Assembly (NCBI RefSeq): GCF_002865645.1
Contig: NW_020194517.1
Coordinates: 372,001-436,000 of the forward strand
Direction of reading: 5' to 3'
DNA: 64,000 bases
DNA from: Hyaloscypha bicolor E
Taxonomy: Eukaryota > Ascomycota > Leotiomycetes > Helotiales > Hyaloscyphaceae
In this document: in pieces, positions 48,124 to 59,605 of the stretch
Position numbering within the stretch: the first letter of the stretch is position 1
Layout of the letters: every line of letters starts with the position of its first letter
The notes under the pieces: generated by a model
Databases searched by the model: none
What the model saw: only the letters and a program-made list of their open reading frames with translations
Told to the model about the DNA's origin: nothing
Position numbers and translations under genes: made by a program

Positions 48124-48650
48124 TTGGATGAAGAACAGTAGACTAAAAGATTTAATTCAAGACATCTGGAAAGATGTTAATGGTTCGTTCAGACATGGGA
48201 GGAACAATTCAAGCAGACGCGCAAGCATCTTGGTGAAATGTGGGTCGGCCCGAATAACCATCAAACCCGGACTCGGACACCAGACAGAGGACTCAATTAA
48301 AAAAGGGGGCTGGGTGGGTGTGTTCTGAAAGTTATGATTTATGAAGACTTAGGTATCTTAAAGGTGAGACACTACTTTCCGATCTTTCGTCCCAGATTTC
48401 CAACACCAGATCCGTCTACCACTCCTTCACGAAACCTCAAATTCGATCAATTGAGCACAAAACGAACCCTCGAAACCCCAAAAACATCCCAGTCCTGAGA
48501 ACAGCCTCAGCCAACGAGTCTCTTCTAACTTATACGCCGCAACACCCGAATAGCATCGACAAAAAAAAAGCCATCATATTCCCTATTCCCGGCGGCTTGC
48601 AGCTGCATCCAGCCACTGCCAAGACCTGTGCCTCGCCGATAAATTCGGCC
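48124..48650. other. Intergenic
   Basis: About 530 bases holding the 3' flank of the oxidase gene and the promoter of the small secreted protein gene. No gene seen. Confidence 0.4.
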
Positions 48651-48986
48651 ATGCAACCCCACGTCCAGTTTCTCCTCCCACTCATCGCTCTTCTCTCTTT
48701 CACAACAGCAGATCCGCAAGCTGTCGCCGCTGGAAGGGTTGCTACAACCTTGGCTGCATCACAATCTCCGACAGTTGGGACGTGGGGAAGCTTGTACACT
48801 GTTGGGACCGTGACGAGCGTATCGTGGGTTGTCTTCACACAGACTTTTGCTTCGACTGCGCTAGGGACCTGGAGTCTGGGTGCTACACCGGCGGCTGGGA
48901 TAATTGGATTAGGGACTATTGCAGGAACCGTGGGCTCTACGAAAGCAAAAAGGGCAATGCCTACACCGGAGCTGGGAAGTGCTTGA
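48651..48986 (+). CDS. Small secreted protein, KRE1-like
   Basis: A 111-residue single-exon frame. The signal peptide is about 1-18 (FLLPLIALLSFTTA). The mature part carries the block TVGTWGSLYTVGTVTSV, then VFTQTFASTALGTW, then AAGIIGLGTIAGTVG. This layout resembles small fungal wall proteins of the KRE1 type, which function in 1,6-beta-glucan or wall assembly. I am fairly sure of the layout and less sure of the family. The C-terminus ends in a charged tail (KAKRAMPTPELGSA) without a GPI hydrophobic tail in this model; a missed 3' exon could supply one. I chose the ATG at 48651 because the open frame upstream of it begins at a non-ATG codon. Confidence 0.65.
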   Translation: MQPHVQFLLPLIALLSFTTADPQAVAAGRVATTLAASQSPTVGTWGSLYTVGTVTSVSWVVFTQTFASTALGTWSLGATPAAGIIGLGTIAGTVGSTKAKRAMPTPELGSA

Positions 48987-50579
48987 GGAGAAAGGAGCTG
49001 ATACGGCGGAGAATGGTAATGAATAGAATGGATGGCACACAACGGCCGAGAAGAAGGCACTCCAGTTCGAGATCGTTCTGTTCAGCATTTCAGCGACCTT
49101 TCATCTGCAGCATCAGGATATTTGGAGCGATCATTAGATTTGACGACGAGACGGCAACGCAGTGCACGCTGTCTCCTTGTTTCTCGGTGCATTGGATGAG
49201 TTAGAGAGATACCATAGACTTGGTTGGCATTTTTGTTGCATTGAGGATTGTTTGGAGTTGGAAATCGTTGCTTCTGTCCACATAGAGGAATGGGTTACAA
49301 TGCAGAATACTGCAATGCGATCCCTCTATGCATTCGTTTTGCTTGCTTTGATCCTCAGTTCGTCCCAAAGGGACTCGATGGGCAAATGCCATTTATCTGC
49401 TGCTATTTGCGTGCTTACCTGCTGCCATTTACCTGCCATTTTCTTGCATTTAGCTTGGTCCCCAAGAAACTTTCCTTGACAGCAAGACAAATCATCGAGG
49501 TTCATGTTGTCTTCGCACAACGAAGGAGATGCTTTCCAACCGCGAATATCCTGAATGCCTTGAGCAATCACTTCTCGTCCTGCCAGATGCTGGACGTCTC
49601 GAGTGATTTGAGGCCTTCCAGGTTCCGTGCATCAAATGAGGTCCGAATGGCTTGTAATCCTGCATCGCCGAAGAGAAAGCATCACCGCAATTGACAGCAG
49701 GTCTTGAAGACTTGCGTTGATGCTACATAATGCGATCGTTATCTGATGAATGTTTCCTTTTTGAAATTGGTGGCAAAGCCTTAAAAAATAGTTTGAAAGA
49801 TCCTGTGCAGATGAAAAATATTCAGCTCCAAGAAGTAAGATCGGCGCATGAATATCATCTCATCGCCAGAAAAGCAATACAAACCAGAGTTGTCGAGTAC
49901 CTTGATTGAAGCGTTGCTCCGGGTGATAAATTGAAATCACGTGGGTCGACTTTCCAGCGGGTTTAATATATCCAAATAAGCAATTCTGTTGCTAAGAGTT
50001 CTCCAGTCGTAAACATGGCGAAAGTTAAGTTTCTGGACATACACACTCAATACTAGTCATAGCTGTATGTGTACCGGCCCTAACTTCTACTGCGATAGTA
50101 AGATATCTTGTGTCTTTCCCAAAGAGTTCAAGACAGCAAATTGGTATCAAGTGCATTGTCCCGGAATCTGTTGTAGTTTTGATGGCTGATATTGGCCGTG
50201 AAGCCTTGCCAAGTCAGAGCTATTTCTGACGCTCGCAACGACATTTCGACGGTACAACATGGAGTTGTTTGATACTATTTTTGAGCGGGACGTGGAACTG
50301 AAGCATAATATGTCACTCCCACAACCGAGTGACAAAAGCAGAGGCATGAAGTTTTGTTCAAGCGAACAAAGTTGTGAATATAAGGTTCTAGATCCCCATA
50401 GTGACTGTGTTCATGGTTTTGAAAGATTTAAGGATATAGTTAGAGGATGTGAGGAGAGTCCTTTTATTATGGTTATACTTAGATTCTGCAAATATGCCCA
50501 ATTACCTTTGTTTCTCGATTTTTATTTTTATATATTTTTTTCATGTAACAAGTGGCGAGCTGTTTCTCAGAAGGGCGCA
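48987..50579. other. Intergenic, no supported gene
   Basis: About 1.6 kb. A minus-strand frame around 49330-49690 reads weakly protein-like across two frames (LETSSIWQDEK..., then QGIQDIRGWKASPSLCEDN) but matches nothing known; it may be a relic. The rest is AT-rich. Confidence 0.35.
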
Positions 50580-52017
50580 TCAGAATACAACAGGGAGGTC
50601 AATGATACCAACATCCTTAGTCGGTGGCGAATATTTGACTTTCTCGAAAGGGATCGCCAACTTCAACTTTGGAAGCTTCTGCCACAGCGTGGCTATAGGC
50701 ACGAGTGTCAGCATACAACATAACAAGATCACGCCTGAGCTACTCACCAAACACTATCTCCAGCTCAGCCCTAGCCAGCCACTCAGCCACACACCTATGC
50801 TCACCCCACCCATACCCCAACGCTTCTTCCTTTCCTCTTGCTCTCTTCATATCAAAGACGTCAGGATCCAGGAACACATCCTCATCTCTATTTCCACTCT
50901 GCGTGGCAGCAATAATGCCCTCTCCTTTCTTGATAGCCTTCCCACCAATCACCACATCCTCTTTCGCAACTCTCTTCGTCGCCAGTGCTGACGCAGTATG
51001 GTACCGACACAACTCTTCCACAAACTTTGGAGCCCACTCCAGGGGCTCTTTCTTCATATCTTCAAGTTGGTCCGGATTTTGGAGGATTGTGACAACACCA
51101 AGGTTAATCATATTCACCATCGTGGCATTACCAGCCACCAGGAGCAAGAAAGCAATTTGCACAACGTCGTCTTTGGTCAAATGACCAGGCTTGAGCTGTT
51201 CACTCACGAGGAGACTGATGAGATCCTCCTTTGGAGCAGAAAGCCGCTTGTCGACAAGACCCGCCATGTATTTGAGCAGTTCATCGTTGGCGTTTGATGC
51301 TTCGGTCGCCGTTGCTGAGCCGTTGCTACGGATAGCTGCGAAGTTGGTAAGGGTTGGCAGGTCGGAGAGAGGCACGCCGAGAACGCTGTAGATGGTCTGG
51401 AATATGTCAGCAGGAGTTTGAAGTAGGAAAGAGAGAAAATACATATGAAGGGACAGGCAGAGCGAATTTCTCGACGAGGTCAACTGGTTCGGACCCTCCT
51501 CTCTTGATCATCTCATCCAAGAGGGAATCCACAGTCTTCTGGATTTGTGGACGCATGCTATCGATGTGCGCTTTGGTGAAGAGTGACTCCACCATGCTTC
51601 GTTGCTGCATATGAGCAGGCGGGTCCATGTCTACGAATGTTGGCTTGTTCTTCGCAGCGAGCTTCCCACCGGCAGAAAGTTCTGGGAAGCCTGGTCGAGT
51701 TCGTTCCTTTTCGGGTATCAGTGATTTTCCAATTGTGTAATTGGGGTTGAGTGTGGTCAAACCTTCGAAAGTCGATTATCAGTCAACACGCTGCACATAT
51801 CCTTATGCTTAATAACCAGCCAAGCAAGACTACCATCCCACAGCTCAACCTGCGAGACAGGATCACTGGCTCGTAGACGTGCATACTCGAGAGCTGGAAC
51901 CGCTCCTTCAGGGCGAGCAAACGGGAACTTAGGTGGTGCTGCTCGATAACTCAGTCCCGCCTTCCGGATCGAGGTTTGAAAGAGTGGGAAGGACTTACAC
52001 CACGTTGAGGCAGACAT
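50580..52017 (-). CDS. CYP55A: Cytochrome P450 nitric oxide reductase (CYP55 family)
   Basis: Five exons (52017..51999, 51938..51763, 51706..51443, 51396..50748, 50692..50580) give 406 residues. Hallmarks of fungal P450nor: [54 protein letters not shown], the I-helix [26 protein letters not shown] (ExxR) and [19 protein letters not shown] with the haem-ligand cysteine C355. The end is [12 protein letters not shown]450nor uses NADH or NADPH directly to reduce two nitric oxide to nitrous oxide in fungal denitrification, without a separate reductase. It is soluble and lacks the membrane anchor of most P450s. The first intron is 60 nt, frame-preserving and stop-free, so unspliced mRNA would encode a longer N-terminus (see findings). 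Confidence 0.93.
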
Positions 52018-53062
52018 GGCTTTTGAATTTTAATGGTACGAAGACCACGGTTTTGAAACTATAATGTTTTAGAAGAAAGATATGAGATGGGAAAGGGAAA
52101 GAAAAGGGGAAATCTGTGATGGACTTTATAGTCCGGCATTCCGGCGTGAGGCGTTGAACATGGAGATGGAGGGGTCTGCGGTGCACGATGCAATGTGCTT
52201 TCTCCTCTACATGCGCAACCTGATTTGGCAAATTTCTTGACCCGGAAAGTTCTCTTGAGGGTGTACTTCTCCACGGAGAAGGGATGATTCTTACTTTACG
52301 GACGTATAATGTCGCCTGATGTGAAGTGCTTCCCTTAAAATGTGTCAGAACAAGTCCTTATTGGACATTAGCGAAGGCATTTAGTTGTATGCTTACGGAA
52401 ATAAACCAGCCGCCACTGGCAATCTCAACTACAACTATGGGGAAGGAGTTACAATTGCGCAGGGTCTCTTATTATGCGTGGTGAGATTTGCCCAATCCAT
52501 TCAATCACAAAAATGCTGTCAGCGCCAAGGTATCAAACAAGCTTCCTGCAAATTCTTCGATCAGGAGATTACTTGCTGATGATTTCAGAGTTACTAGGGT
52601 TTCTAGGGGACGGGAGTTGAAACAAAGCACTGTCATCATTAGATGCATGTGCAAGAGCCAGGTTTGTTATGCATGCCGTACATTACCAAACGAATAGAGT
52701 CGTTCGGACGCAGCTACCGACCGAGGTCCCGAAGACCCTGGAGAAAAGGAGAAAGCTATGCTTCGAGATTACATGGGTTGCTTCAATCTCGTGGCAAATT
52801 GTTGGACTTCGTCTTTGGATGTTGGGTGCAGAAGCAGATCCGGGAATGTTGCTAGAGGGGTTATATTGAGTGGGACAGAAAGTGATACGCCAAGAGCACA
52901 AATTGTATTTGGCATAGCATTAGATGAATCATGAATATCATTTTACCAGCACCTAAGGACAAATACTCATTTACCCCACATGATATGATCGAGAAACCAT
53001 TTTTCATTGAAGATCCGTCTTGAAACGAAGCGGCATCCAATGAAAGCGCGAGCGCGGTTTTC
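52018..53062. other. Intergenic upstream of CYP55 gene
   Basis: About 1 kb holding the CYP55 promoter and the 3' flank of the transporter gene. No gene seen; several shadow frames under 75 codons. Confidence 0.4.
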
Positions 53063-55086
53063 CTAAGGAGAATGAGGAGAAAACCGCTTATAGGGAATGC
53101 TTTCTTCCAAGTGCGTGACTGCCTGCTTTCCAGGCCGCTCGTCGTAATATAATTGCTTCTCGACGGCCCGGGCGACGTTATCGGCCAGCGATCTGTCTTC
53201 GAACACTGTTGCGCTTGTTAGCTACCCGTAAGAAGGGAAAACCGTCCGAAGACGCCCAAGTAAATACTTACAGAATGAAAGTTCTTCCAGGGTTCTTCCA
53301 TGAGTCTCGGGGTAGAAGAAGTATACGCAGGTAGCTTCTACTGCAATCCAACCCACGTAGACGGCGAAATATTTCCATGTTATGGCTTTGAGAGCTATCG
53401 GATTCACGTATCTGTGATTTCAGATTAGAGCAAGAACATCAGAACTTCTGAGGAAACTACTTACGTCGAGAAGAATCCGGCAGCACGCCCGAAGAATTGC
53501 TCGACGGAGATACCACGAGCTCTTTCCGCAAATGGGAAGAGTTCTACTAGGTAGGCTAGAATAGAATAGAATTAGCCTTTACCCTTGAAGACATCCGCGC
53601 AAGGCTATACGTACTGTATGTGAGAGCGTTATTACCAATGTTGTACATTGGAGAATGGGCAAATATGAAGAACAAGGCTAGAATAGAGGCGGCTCGTCCA
53701 CCTTTGCCATGAGCCTTGGCGGACATGAATTGCTCAATCGACGTGGTAAGGCCGATGTAGACTAAAAGCATGCCACCAAGACTGATGAGAAACATTCTTC
53801 GGCGTGGGAATCTCGTGACGATGAGTGAAGCAATCGTCCCGTTGATGAGAGCCCAGCAATTTTGAGAAACTGGGGTGCCCAAAGTCAGATGGGTGGGTCT
53901 GTAAGGCGAGTTTGGAGAACTTACTATTGATCCTCGTCTTGGCGTGAACGCTGGTCCAACCCATCATACTTAATATATCAGAAAGATAATAGCTGAGCAA
54001 GGTATTGCCGCTCCACTGAGTAAACAATCCAATCATGGCGGCAATGTAAACACGTTTTCGCATGCCGGATGTTTTCAGCATGCCCCACCAAGATTGTCTG
54101 GCATACTCCAGCTCAGTTTTGATGGTGGTCCTGATCTGGGCCATCTCAGCACGAACAAAGAGAGAATCTCGGTCGCCCTCAGCGTGATATTTCACGAGAA
54201 TTTCAAGTGCTTCATCATCTCGATCTTTGCTGATGAGATATCTAGGACTCTCAGGCAGCATGCTGGCAGGTATTAGTTGGTGTTATGAGTAGAAGTCCGA
54301 GTGACTTACAAGACGAAAATGAGCTGGAAAAGTGACGGAAATATTTGAAGCACGGACGGGATGCGCCATGCCCAGGTAGTAGTCAACTCAGCTGTCTTTA
54401 GAGAAACAGCCGATGCTACTACTGCTCCGATAAAGTAAGACGAATTGAACAAGGAGGTCACGATAGCACGCTCTTTCGGGTAAGCAAGCTCTCCAATCAT
54501 TGCAGATCCGGAAACGATACAGAAGACGATGCCGAATCCCAATATCATTCGAGCTACAATATACATCGCCGCTACCATTTGTCAGTCAATCAAATTGAAA
54601 AGAAAACAAGAGCACTCGCTATTTTGAGCACAACCCTGTATGACTCCGCCACACATCATGGTGAGAGAGCCCGTAATGATAGACCATCGTCTTCCAAACC
54701 ATTGATTGGCACTAGGAGCAAGTGGAACTGCGCAGATACCACCCAGGCTATAGGAAGCACCGATGATACCGAGAAGAGCAGGCTTGATCGAATATTCGTG
54801 CGTAGTTGGATCTCTATATCCATTTCCGAAGTCTATGAGTGTTAGACACGATTCAAATGGCCCCACTACGTGCGGACCTACAGTGCAAGAAAGGAGGAGC
54901 GAATTGTAATGTGTTGATCAGTTGAGAATCGAATCCGGAGGTCATTTCTATTCCCATACAGGCAGGGAAAAGTAACAAATAGAGCGTTCTGAGATTCCTC
55001 TTTTTGTACCAAGGTACGTTATCCCCGTCAACAATCCGGGTCAACACCGGATCGCCGTGAGCGATCTCATGAGCGTAGATTGCCAT
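53063..55086 (-). CDS. MFS sugar transporter
   Basis: Eight exons (55086..54882, 54832..54620, 54571..54310, 54262..53925, 53869..53615, 53555..53465, 53411..53272, 53205..53063) give 548 residues and about 12 membrane helices. Sugar-porter signatures: SGFDSQLIN in helix 1, NQWFGRRWSI (GRR loop), ARMILGFGI, LPESPRYLISKDRDDEA (PESPR), VTRFPRRRMFLI (second GRR-type loop), YLVELFPFAERARG and YFFYPETHGRTLEEL (PETKG-type). The cytosolic end LFEDRSLADNVARAVEKQL is usual for fungal hexose/lactose permease relatives. It imports sugar by proton symport at the plasma membrane; the substrate is not predictable. Intron 2 starts with GC in the best-fitting model (alternative GT donor 12 bases upstream also keeps frame). 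It lies on the same strand as, and upstream of, the CYP55 gene. Confidence 0.9.
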
Positions 55087-56902
55087 ATTTCATCTTCATC
55101 GACGACGATAACTTTTGGGAGTTTTCGGAGATGGTAATGAAGATAACAGTGTTGGCCTTGCAGGCGCAGCACGGCCGCGACATGTATGTAGTCATTGCCT
55201 CTTCCGAGAGTTTGAATCTGGGGTTCCTAATTCGTATTCCTCCAGGGGTGTCATCCCCGCATAAATTCAGCGAACATCAGCCTGTATCCCACAACCAACA
55301 CGCCAAGGTGGAATCCTCTATTCCGGGGGGCCCGATTAAGTTAAAAGTTAGGATAGGTTGGAGGAATATCGATCTGTGGCCGAAAGGATGCCGCTAGTGG
55401 AGGTCATCCCTTGCTCGTTTGATCCACTTGGAGACGAGAACAGGCTTTGCAAGGGGATATCCTGACGCTGCAGATCGCGTCCCAGGAAAGTAGAGGCTCG
55501 AGACCGCTGGAGACGGGGCAACTTGACTGGGATCAAAGATAATTCTTAAAATTCGTGCAGCCAAGTGCCTCTCAACTTCGGGTAAGTTCCGAGGCAGCCC
55601 TTCTCCAACACGTTTGCCAGAATATAGGATCGAGGACTCCCTCCAAGCCAAGCAGTTATAACACACGAGAACAGGCCACACTCACTTGGCAAGCAAACTG
55701 GACGCCAACTCCACGAACAAACAGTTTTCGAGCACATGCGGACAATAAGGCGCATGCGAGGGCCGCATCCCGAAAAGAGCAACCGACAGAGCGGTCTTGC
55801 GGCACATTGCCCAACTCCAACACCTGAACACAGCACTCCCCACCCGCCACTGAGGGGCAAACGTCGCAAGAGCCCTCTTTGGGAAAGACCGCTAAAGACG
55901 AGGATACAAGTATTGACGAACATCTAAACTTCCTGCGGGGAGAGCGGGGAGCCATTCAGGTAGAGATATGACACCTCCAACAGCATCGCAACCAATTCTG
56001 GAGAACAAGGGGTGGGACATGAGCAGACATCCTTTGATTCTCTGTCTCCATTTGTTGGTGAAGGTGGTGCCTCTGCATGAGGCATGGTGAGGACAGCAAG
56101 ATTAATCTGGATCAAGACTTTGGCTATCGCGCTCGCCTGCGATAGTGAAATCATATGGAGGAGAAAAAATGTTTTCCGTCTGCGAAGCAGAATGGAGCGG
56201 CGGGGTTGTTTTTATTGGATTCACACCAGATTCCTGCCGAGCCGTGCAAAATAGGCTCGGAACTTCGGAAGGAGGCCGAGGGCTTGGCATGGAATAAAGA
56301 CCTCCTTTGTTCTCATTTCACACGTGATATGTATGAGCCGGAGTTTTTCCATCTTCAAAACTGAGGTGTTGGTGAGGTCGATGGGCCCGTTAAAGGTCCA
56401 GGACAGAGACCCCATTGGATTGGTGCAACGGCAAATTCGGTATTCCCGAGGTCGGGTAGTTTAGGTCACGTGATATAATTTGCTCCCCAAGGCACCAGAG
56501 ACAACCACCTCGTTTACGCTGACGTTTGCGCAGTACCACGTCAACTCGCACAAATCTCATCACTCTGGTAGGTCAGTTCGCGTATGACTTCGCAAGCTAT
56601 GTAAGCACTGCTCGAAGTACGAGCTCATCGTCAGCATTTCCTCCTGCGGAATGAGTATTCAACCGATTTGGTTGAAAGGCGGCATGGCATGTATTGGCCT
56701 AAGCTGCGTGGTAGGTGAGGCCGAAACAGCTTAGGACGGCCTGAGCTTCCTCAAGTAGTATTCCGTCTTTCCAGCTTGGACTCAGCCTCCTCTTTGAAAT
56801 AATAATACGTGCCTGACAAGTACTGTACCTTCAAAATGCCGTCCAAAAGTTTTTCTCTTCTTCATTTCCATCCTCAACTCTCATCGAAAAGTTTCGTTCA
56901 GC
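55087..56902. other. Intergenic, no supported gene
   Basis: About 1.8 kb between the divergent transporter and DUF2156 genes. Overlapping 60-125 codon frames on both strands around 55400-56100 show no family resemblance. Confidence 0.4.
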
Positions 56903-58465
56903 ATGGCGAACCCATCCAATAGCACAGAGCAATTGCCCGTCGAGCAGCAGAGTACAAATGGCAAGAAGAACAAGGCCAATGCTACAAAGAAGAGAGCTGG
57001 TGCAAATGCAGCGAATGGAGCCGCTAAAGCTGCCAAAGCTGTGATATCCAAACAAACTTTCTCGCAGAAGCTGGGGAGTGACCTTGCAGATGGATTGCTC
57101 AAAGACTCGAGATCGCTCGAAGAATCCATGAATCTCGTCGACAGGGTGACCTTTGTCAAAGCATCAACAGCCCAGAATGGAACCTCGACCACCACAATCG
57201 TCACAGCTACCGCGATCCAGGAACAAGCAGAGATTGTCATCTCAGGCGAGATCGACGCATTGAACCTCGATGCTGTTGACATTGTTCGTCCAAAGAATCC
57301 GAGAAATATCTTCGATCTGGATGACTTTGCAGCACTCTCGGCACTCGAAGAGCTGATCGGACGGTACGGCCGGGTCTCTCACATGGGCATTCTCGATAAA
57401 TCATATACCTTCTTCATCACCGAGGATCGGAAAGCAGCGCTGTATTACAAGGTCAAAGACAAGATCGCCATTGTGGGCGGAGATCCGCTCTGCGACCCTA
57501 GTCTGTTTCCCCAGGTCCTGTGCGAGTTCGAGAAGTACAGGAAGAAGCAAGGGCTAGGAATTGCCTTCCTAGCCGCTGGACAGACATTCGTCGCGTATGC
57601 GAGAAAGGAGAACTGGACGACGATGTGTTTTGCAACCGAACGAGTCCTCAACCCCATAACGAATCCCGTCTTGCAAGGAACTGCTGGAAAGTCCATCGTA
57701 AGGACAACAAAGAATCTCTTGGATCCGAAGAAAGAGGGGATCACGCTCGAAGTCTACACACCCCGGCTTGGCAAGAATCCGCGCTTGCAACAACAACTCG
57801 TCAATGTTTATGAAGAATGGCGAGGACACCGAAACGGATTAAAGGATCGAAATCAAGCATACATTACCGTTTATGATCCGTTTGCCTTGCCCGAGCTGAT
57901 GACTTATATCTACACCCAAGACCGGAGTGGCATGCCGAACGGATTTGCAGCTCTCCGAATTCTTGGTGCGAACAAAGGGTACCACCTCGATCCGTGTATC
58001 GCAACCCCTGGAGCACCAAAAGGGATTACGGACCTCCTTTTATACGGGGCAATGGCTCTTTTGAATACGGCGAAGATCTCGTATCTCAGTCTAGGATATG
58101 AGCCTCTCGATGATCTTGGTGAGATAACAGGTATCCCGAATGTGGTTGCCAAGATGTCAAGGAAAGTTCACAAGCGTATATTCCGAGGACTGCATGTAGC
58201 TGGCAAGAAAGGCTACCATGATAAGTTCCGACCGGATGAGACTCAGCAGTCGAATCTCTACCTGGTCTTCCCTCCTGGCATACCGAGTTTGCGACACATG
58301 ACAGCGATTGTTCATGTAGCGAATATCAAGATCCACAAGGTTATTTTTGAGAGACCGCCGGCGGCTGCAGTGGAGAACGAGAAGGAGGCGGAAGGGAATG
58401 AATCAGTGAGCGATCAAGGAGGTTCAGCACAGAGTTCAGCGGTAACATCGACAGAGCGATTGTAA
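56903..58465 (+). CDS. Free-standing DUF2156 (GNAT-like) aminoacyl-lipid synthase candidate
   Basis: A single exon of 520 residues. The first 130 are basic, alanine/lysine-rich and probably disordered. The DUF2156 domain spans about 140-490: ALEELIGRYGRVSHMGILDKSYTFF, VGGDPLCDP, LGIAFLAAGQTFVAYA, LNPITNPVLQGTAGKSIVRTTKNL, GFAALRILGANKGYHLDPCIA, LSLGYEPL and QSNLYLVFPPG. In bacteria this domain transfers amino acids from aminoacyl-tRNA to phosphatidylglycerol (MprF). In fungi, DUF2156 proteins have been described that attach amino acids to ergosterol: an Asp-tRNA synthetase fusion and a free-standing glycine form (ErgS). This protein has no synthetase domain, so it could be an ErgS-type enzyme; that is inference from domain architecture. 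There is no transmembrane flippase part as in MprF. Confidence 0.85.
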   Translation: MANPSNSTEQLPVEQQSTNGKKNKANATKKRAGANAANGAAKAAKAVISKQTFSQKLGSDLADGLLKDSRSLEESMNLVDRVTFVKASTAQNGTSTTTIVTATAIQEQAEIVISGEIDALNLDAVDIVRPKNPRNIFDLDDFAALSALEELIGRYGRVSHMGILDKSYTFFITEDRKAALYYKVKDKIAIVGGDPLCDPSLFPQVLCEFEKYRKKQGLGIAFLAAGQTFVAYARKENWTTMCFATERVLNPITNPVLQGTAGKSIVRTTKNLLDPKKEGITLEVYTPRLGKNPRLQQQLVNVYEEWRGHRNGLKDRNQAYITVYDPFALPELMTYIYTQDRSGMPNGFAALRILGANKGYHLDPCIATPGAPKGITDLLLYGAMALLNTAKISYLSLGYEPLDDLGEITGIPNVVAKMSRKVHKRIFRGLHVAGKKGYHDKFRPDETQQSNLYLVFPPGIPSLRHMTAIVHVANIKIHKVIFERPPAAAVENEKEAEGNESVSDQGGSAQSSAVTSTERL

Positions 58466-58639
58466 GACTGGCATTGGTAGAGCTTGGTAAATGGTAGGAA
58501 CAGGTAGAATGAGGAGAGTTAACATTGGGTAATGCGGCCAATTCAAAACTTTCGTATTTCAAAAAGCTCCTCTCGATTGCAGAGATGATTCCACTTCGTG
58601 AACGCTGTGATACATAAAGGGGAAACGCCGTGCAGAACG

Positions 58640-59605
58640 TCATAGTTTTGTTCTCATGTACCACAGGGCGAAACTTCCCATAGCGAGTGGTATGACAACC
58701 TTCCCAGCTTTGCCCAAAAGTTCAAGCAGAGATTGCATATTGGTCTTCTTGACGTAGTCCTGCCACGCCTTGGTATCATTGACTCTCGGGAACGGCATGT
58801 CAGGCTCCTCAACCTCCAGAAATTTGCACAACGGACCCCATCCCTCCTTAACATTGTATTCCAAGAACTGCTTTCCTTCTGCCAACTTCCGTACGTTCTC
58901 ATTGTATGATTTATACCAATCTCGTCCCTCCGCAGGGAAATTCCCTAAGGGCGTGAGGCGGTAAAGTCGCTGCAAGACTGGCCAAGGGCTGGGCCTGGGA
59001 ACGACGCTTTGTACGATCGTTTGGAGAATGGTGGTTGGACGGCCGAACATGAAGTTGCCAGTCCAAAGTGTATTCATCACGGACTTATACCAAGACTCCA
59101 CATCGTCACGGACAGTGAGGAGGATCTTGGCATCGGGATAGGCTGCAACGAGTTCCTCGTTGAACATAATGCAGGGAAAGTCAGACACAGCCTAGGATGT
59201 TTAGTACACACCTGAGGAAGCGGTAGGAGGGGTTCAGTGTACCATGCAATGGCCGAGCAGCTTGTCGAATTCCTCCTTTCCATACGGCTTTCCGATTCCC
59301 TTGTATTTTGCGTCGATTGCTTCAACCCACATCGAAACATCTGAGGGGTTCTCATCAACAACCGTCACCATGTGGTAGACATCTCTGATGCCGAGGTGCA
59401 TTAACGCTGTTCGCAATGCTGCTCACTATCAGCATTCTTCATCGTCAGGGGAAGTATGAAGCATACAAGCAGTGCCAGTTCTCCCTTGTCCGAGGCAGAG
59501 CACTTTCATGGGCACTACCCTCTCACTGTTCCGCCTGTCGATATTGGTGGTAGGCATCATGAGCCCCAATTTAGTGAGCTTTGCATCCCCTAGCTGCAGA
59601 GCCAT
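58640..59605 (-). CDS. Sulfotransfer_4-like P-loop protein
   Basis: Three exons (59605..59467, 59418..59243, 59191..58640) give 288 residues. The P-loop is CLGQGRTGTASLRTAL (about 38-53), followed by LGIRDVYHM, GKPYGKEEFDKLLG, AVSDFPC, FNEELVAAYPDAKILLTVRDDVESWYKSV, and the C-terminal FLEYNVKEGWGPLCKFLEVEEPDMPFPRVND. The last 20 residues hold a hydrophobic segment (VVIPLAMGSFALWYM), probably a tail anchor. These proteins form a large fungal family related to sulfotransferases, often beside secondary-metabolism genes; the catalysed reaction is mostly untested. Its 3' end faces DUF2156 with only 174 bases between the stop codons. A decayed relative lies at 29960-30893. Confidence 0.88.

Noticed and set aside
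49330..49694. Weakly protein-like minus-strand frames
   Set aside because: Needs a frame change, has no conserved motif and no recognisable family; too weak to call as pseudogene.
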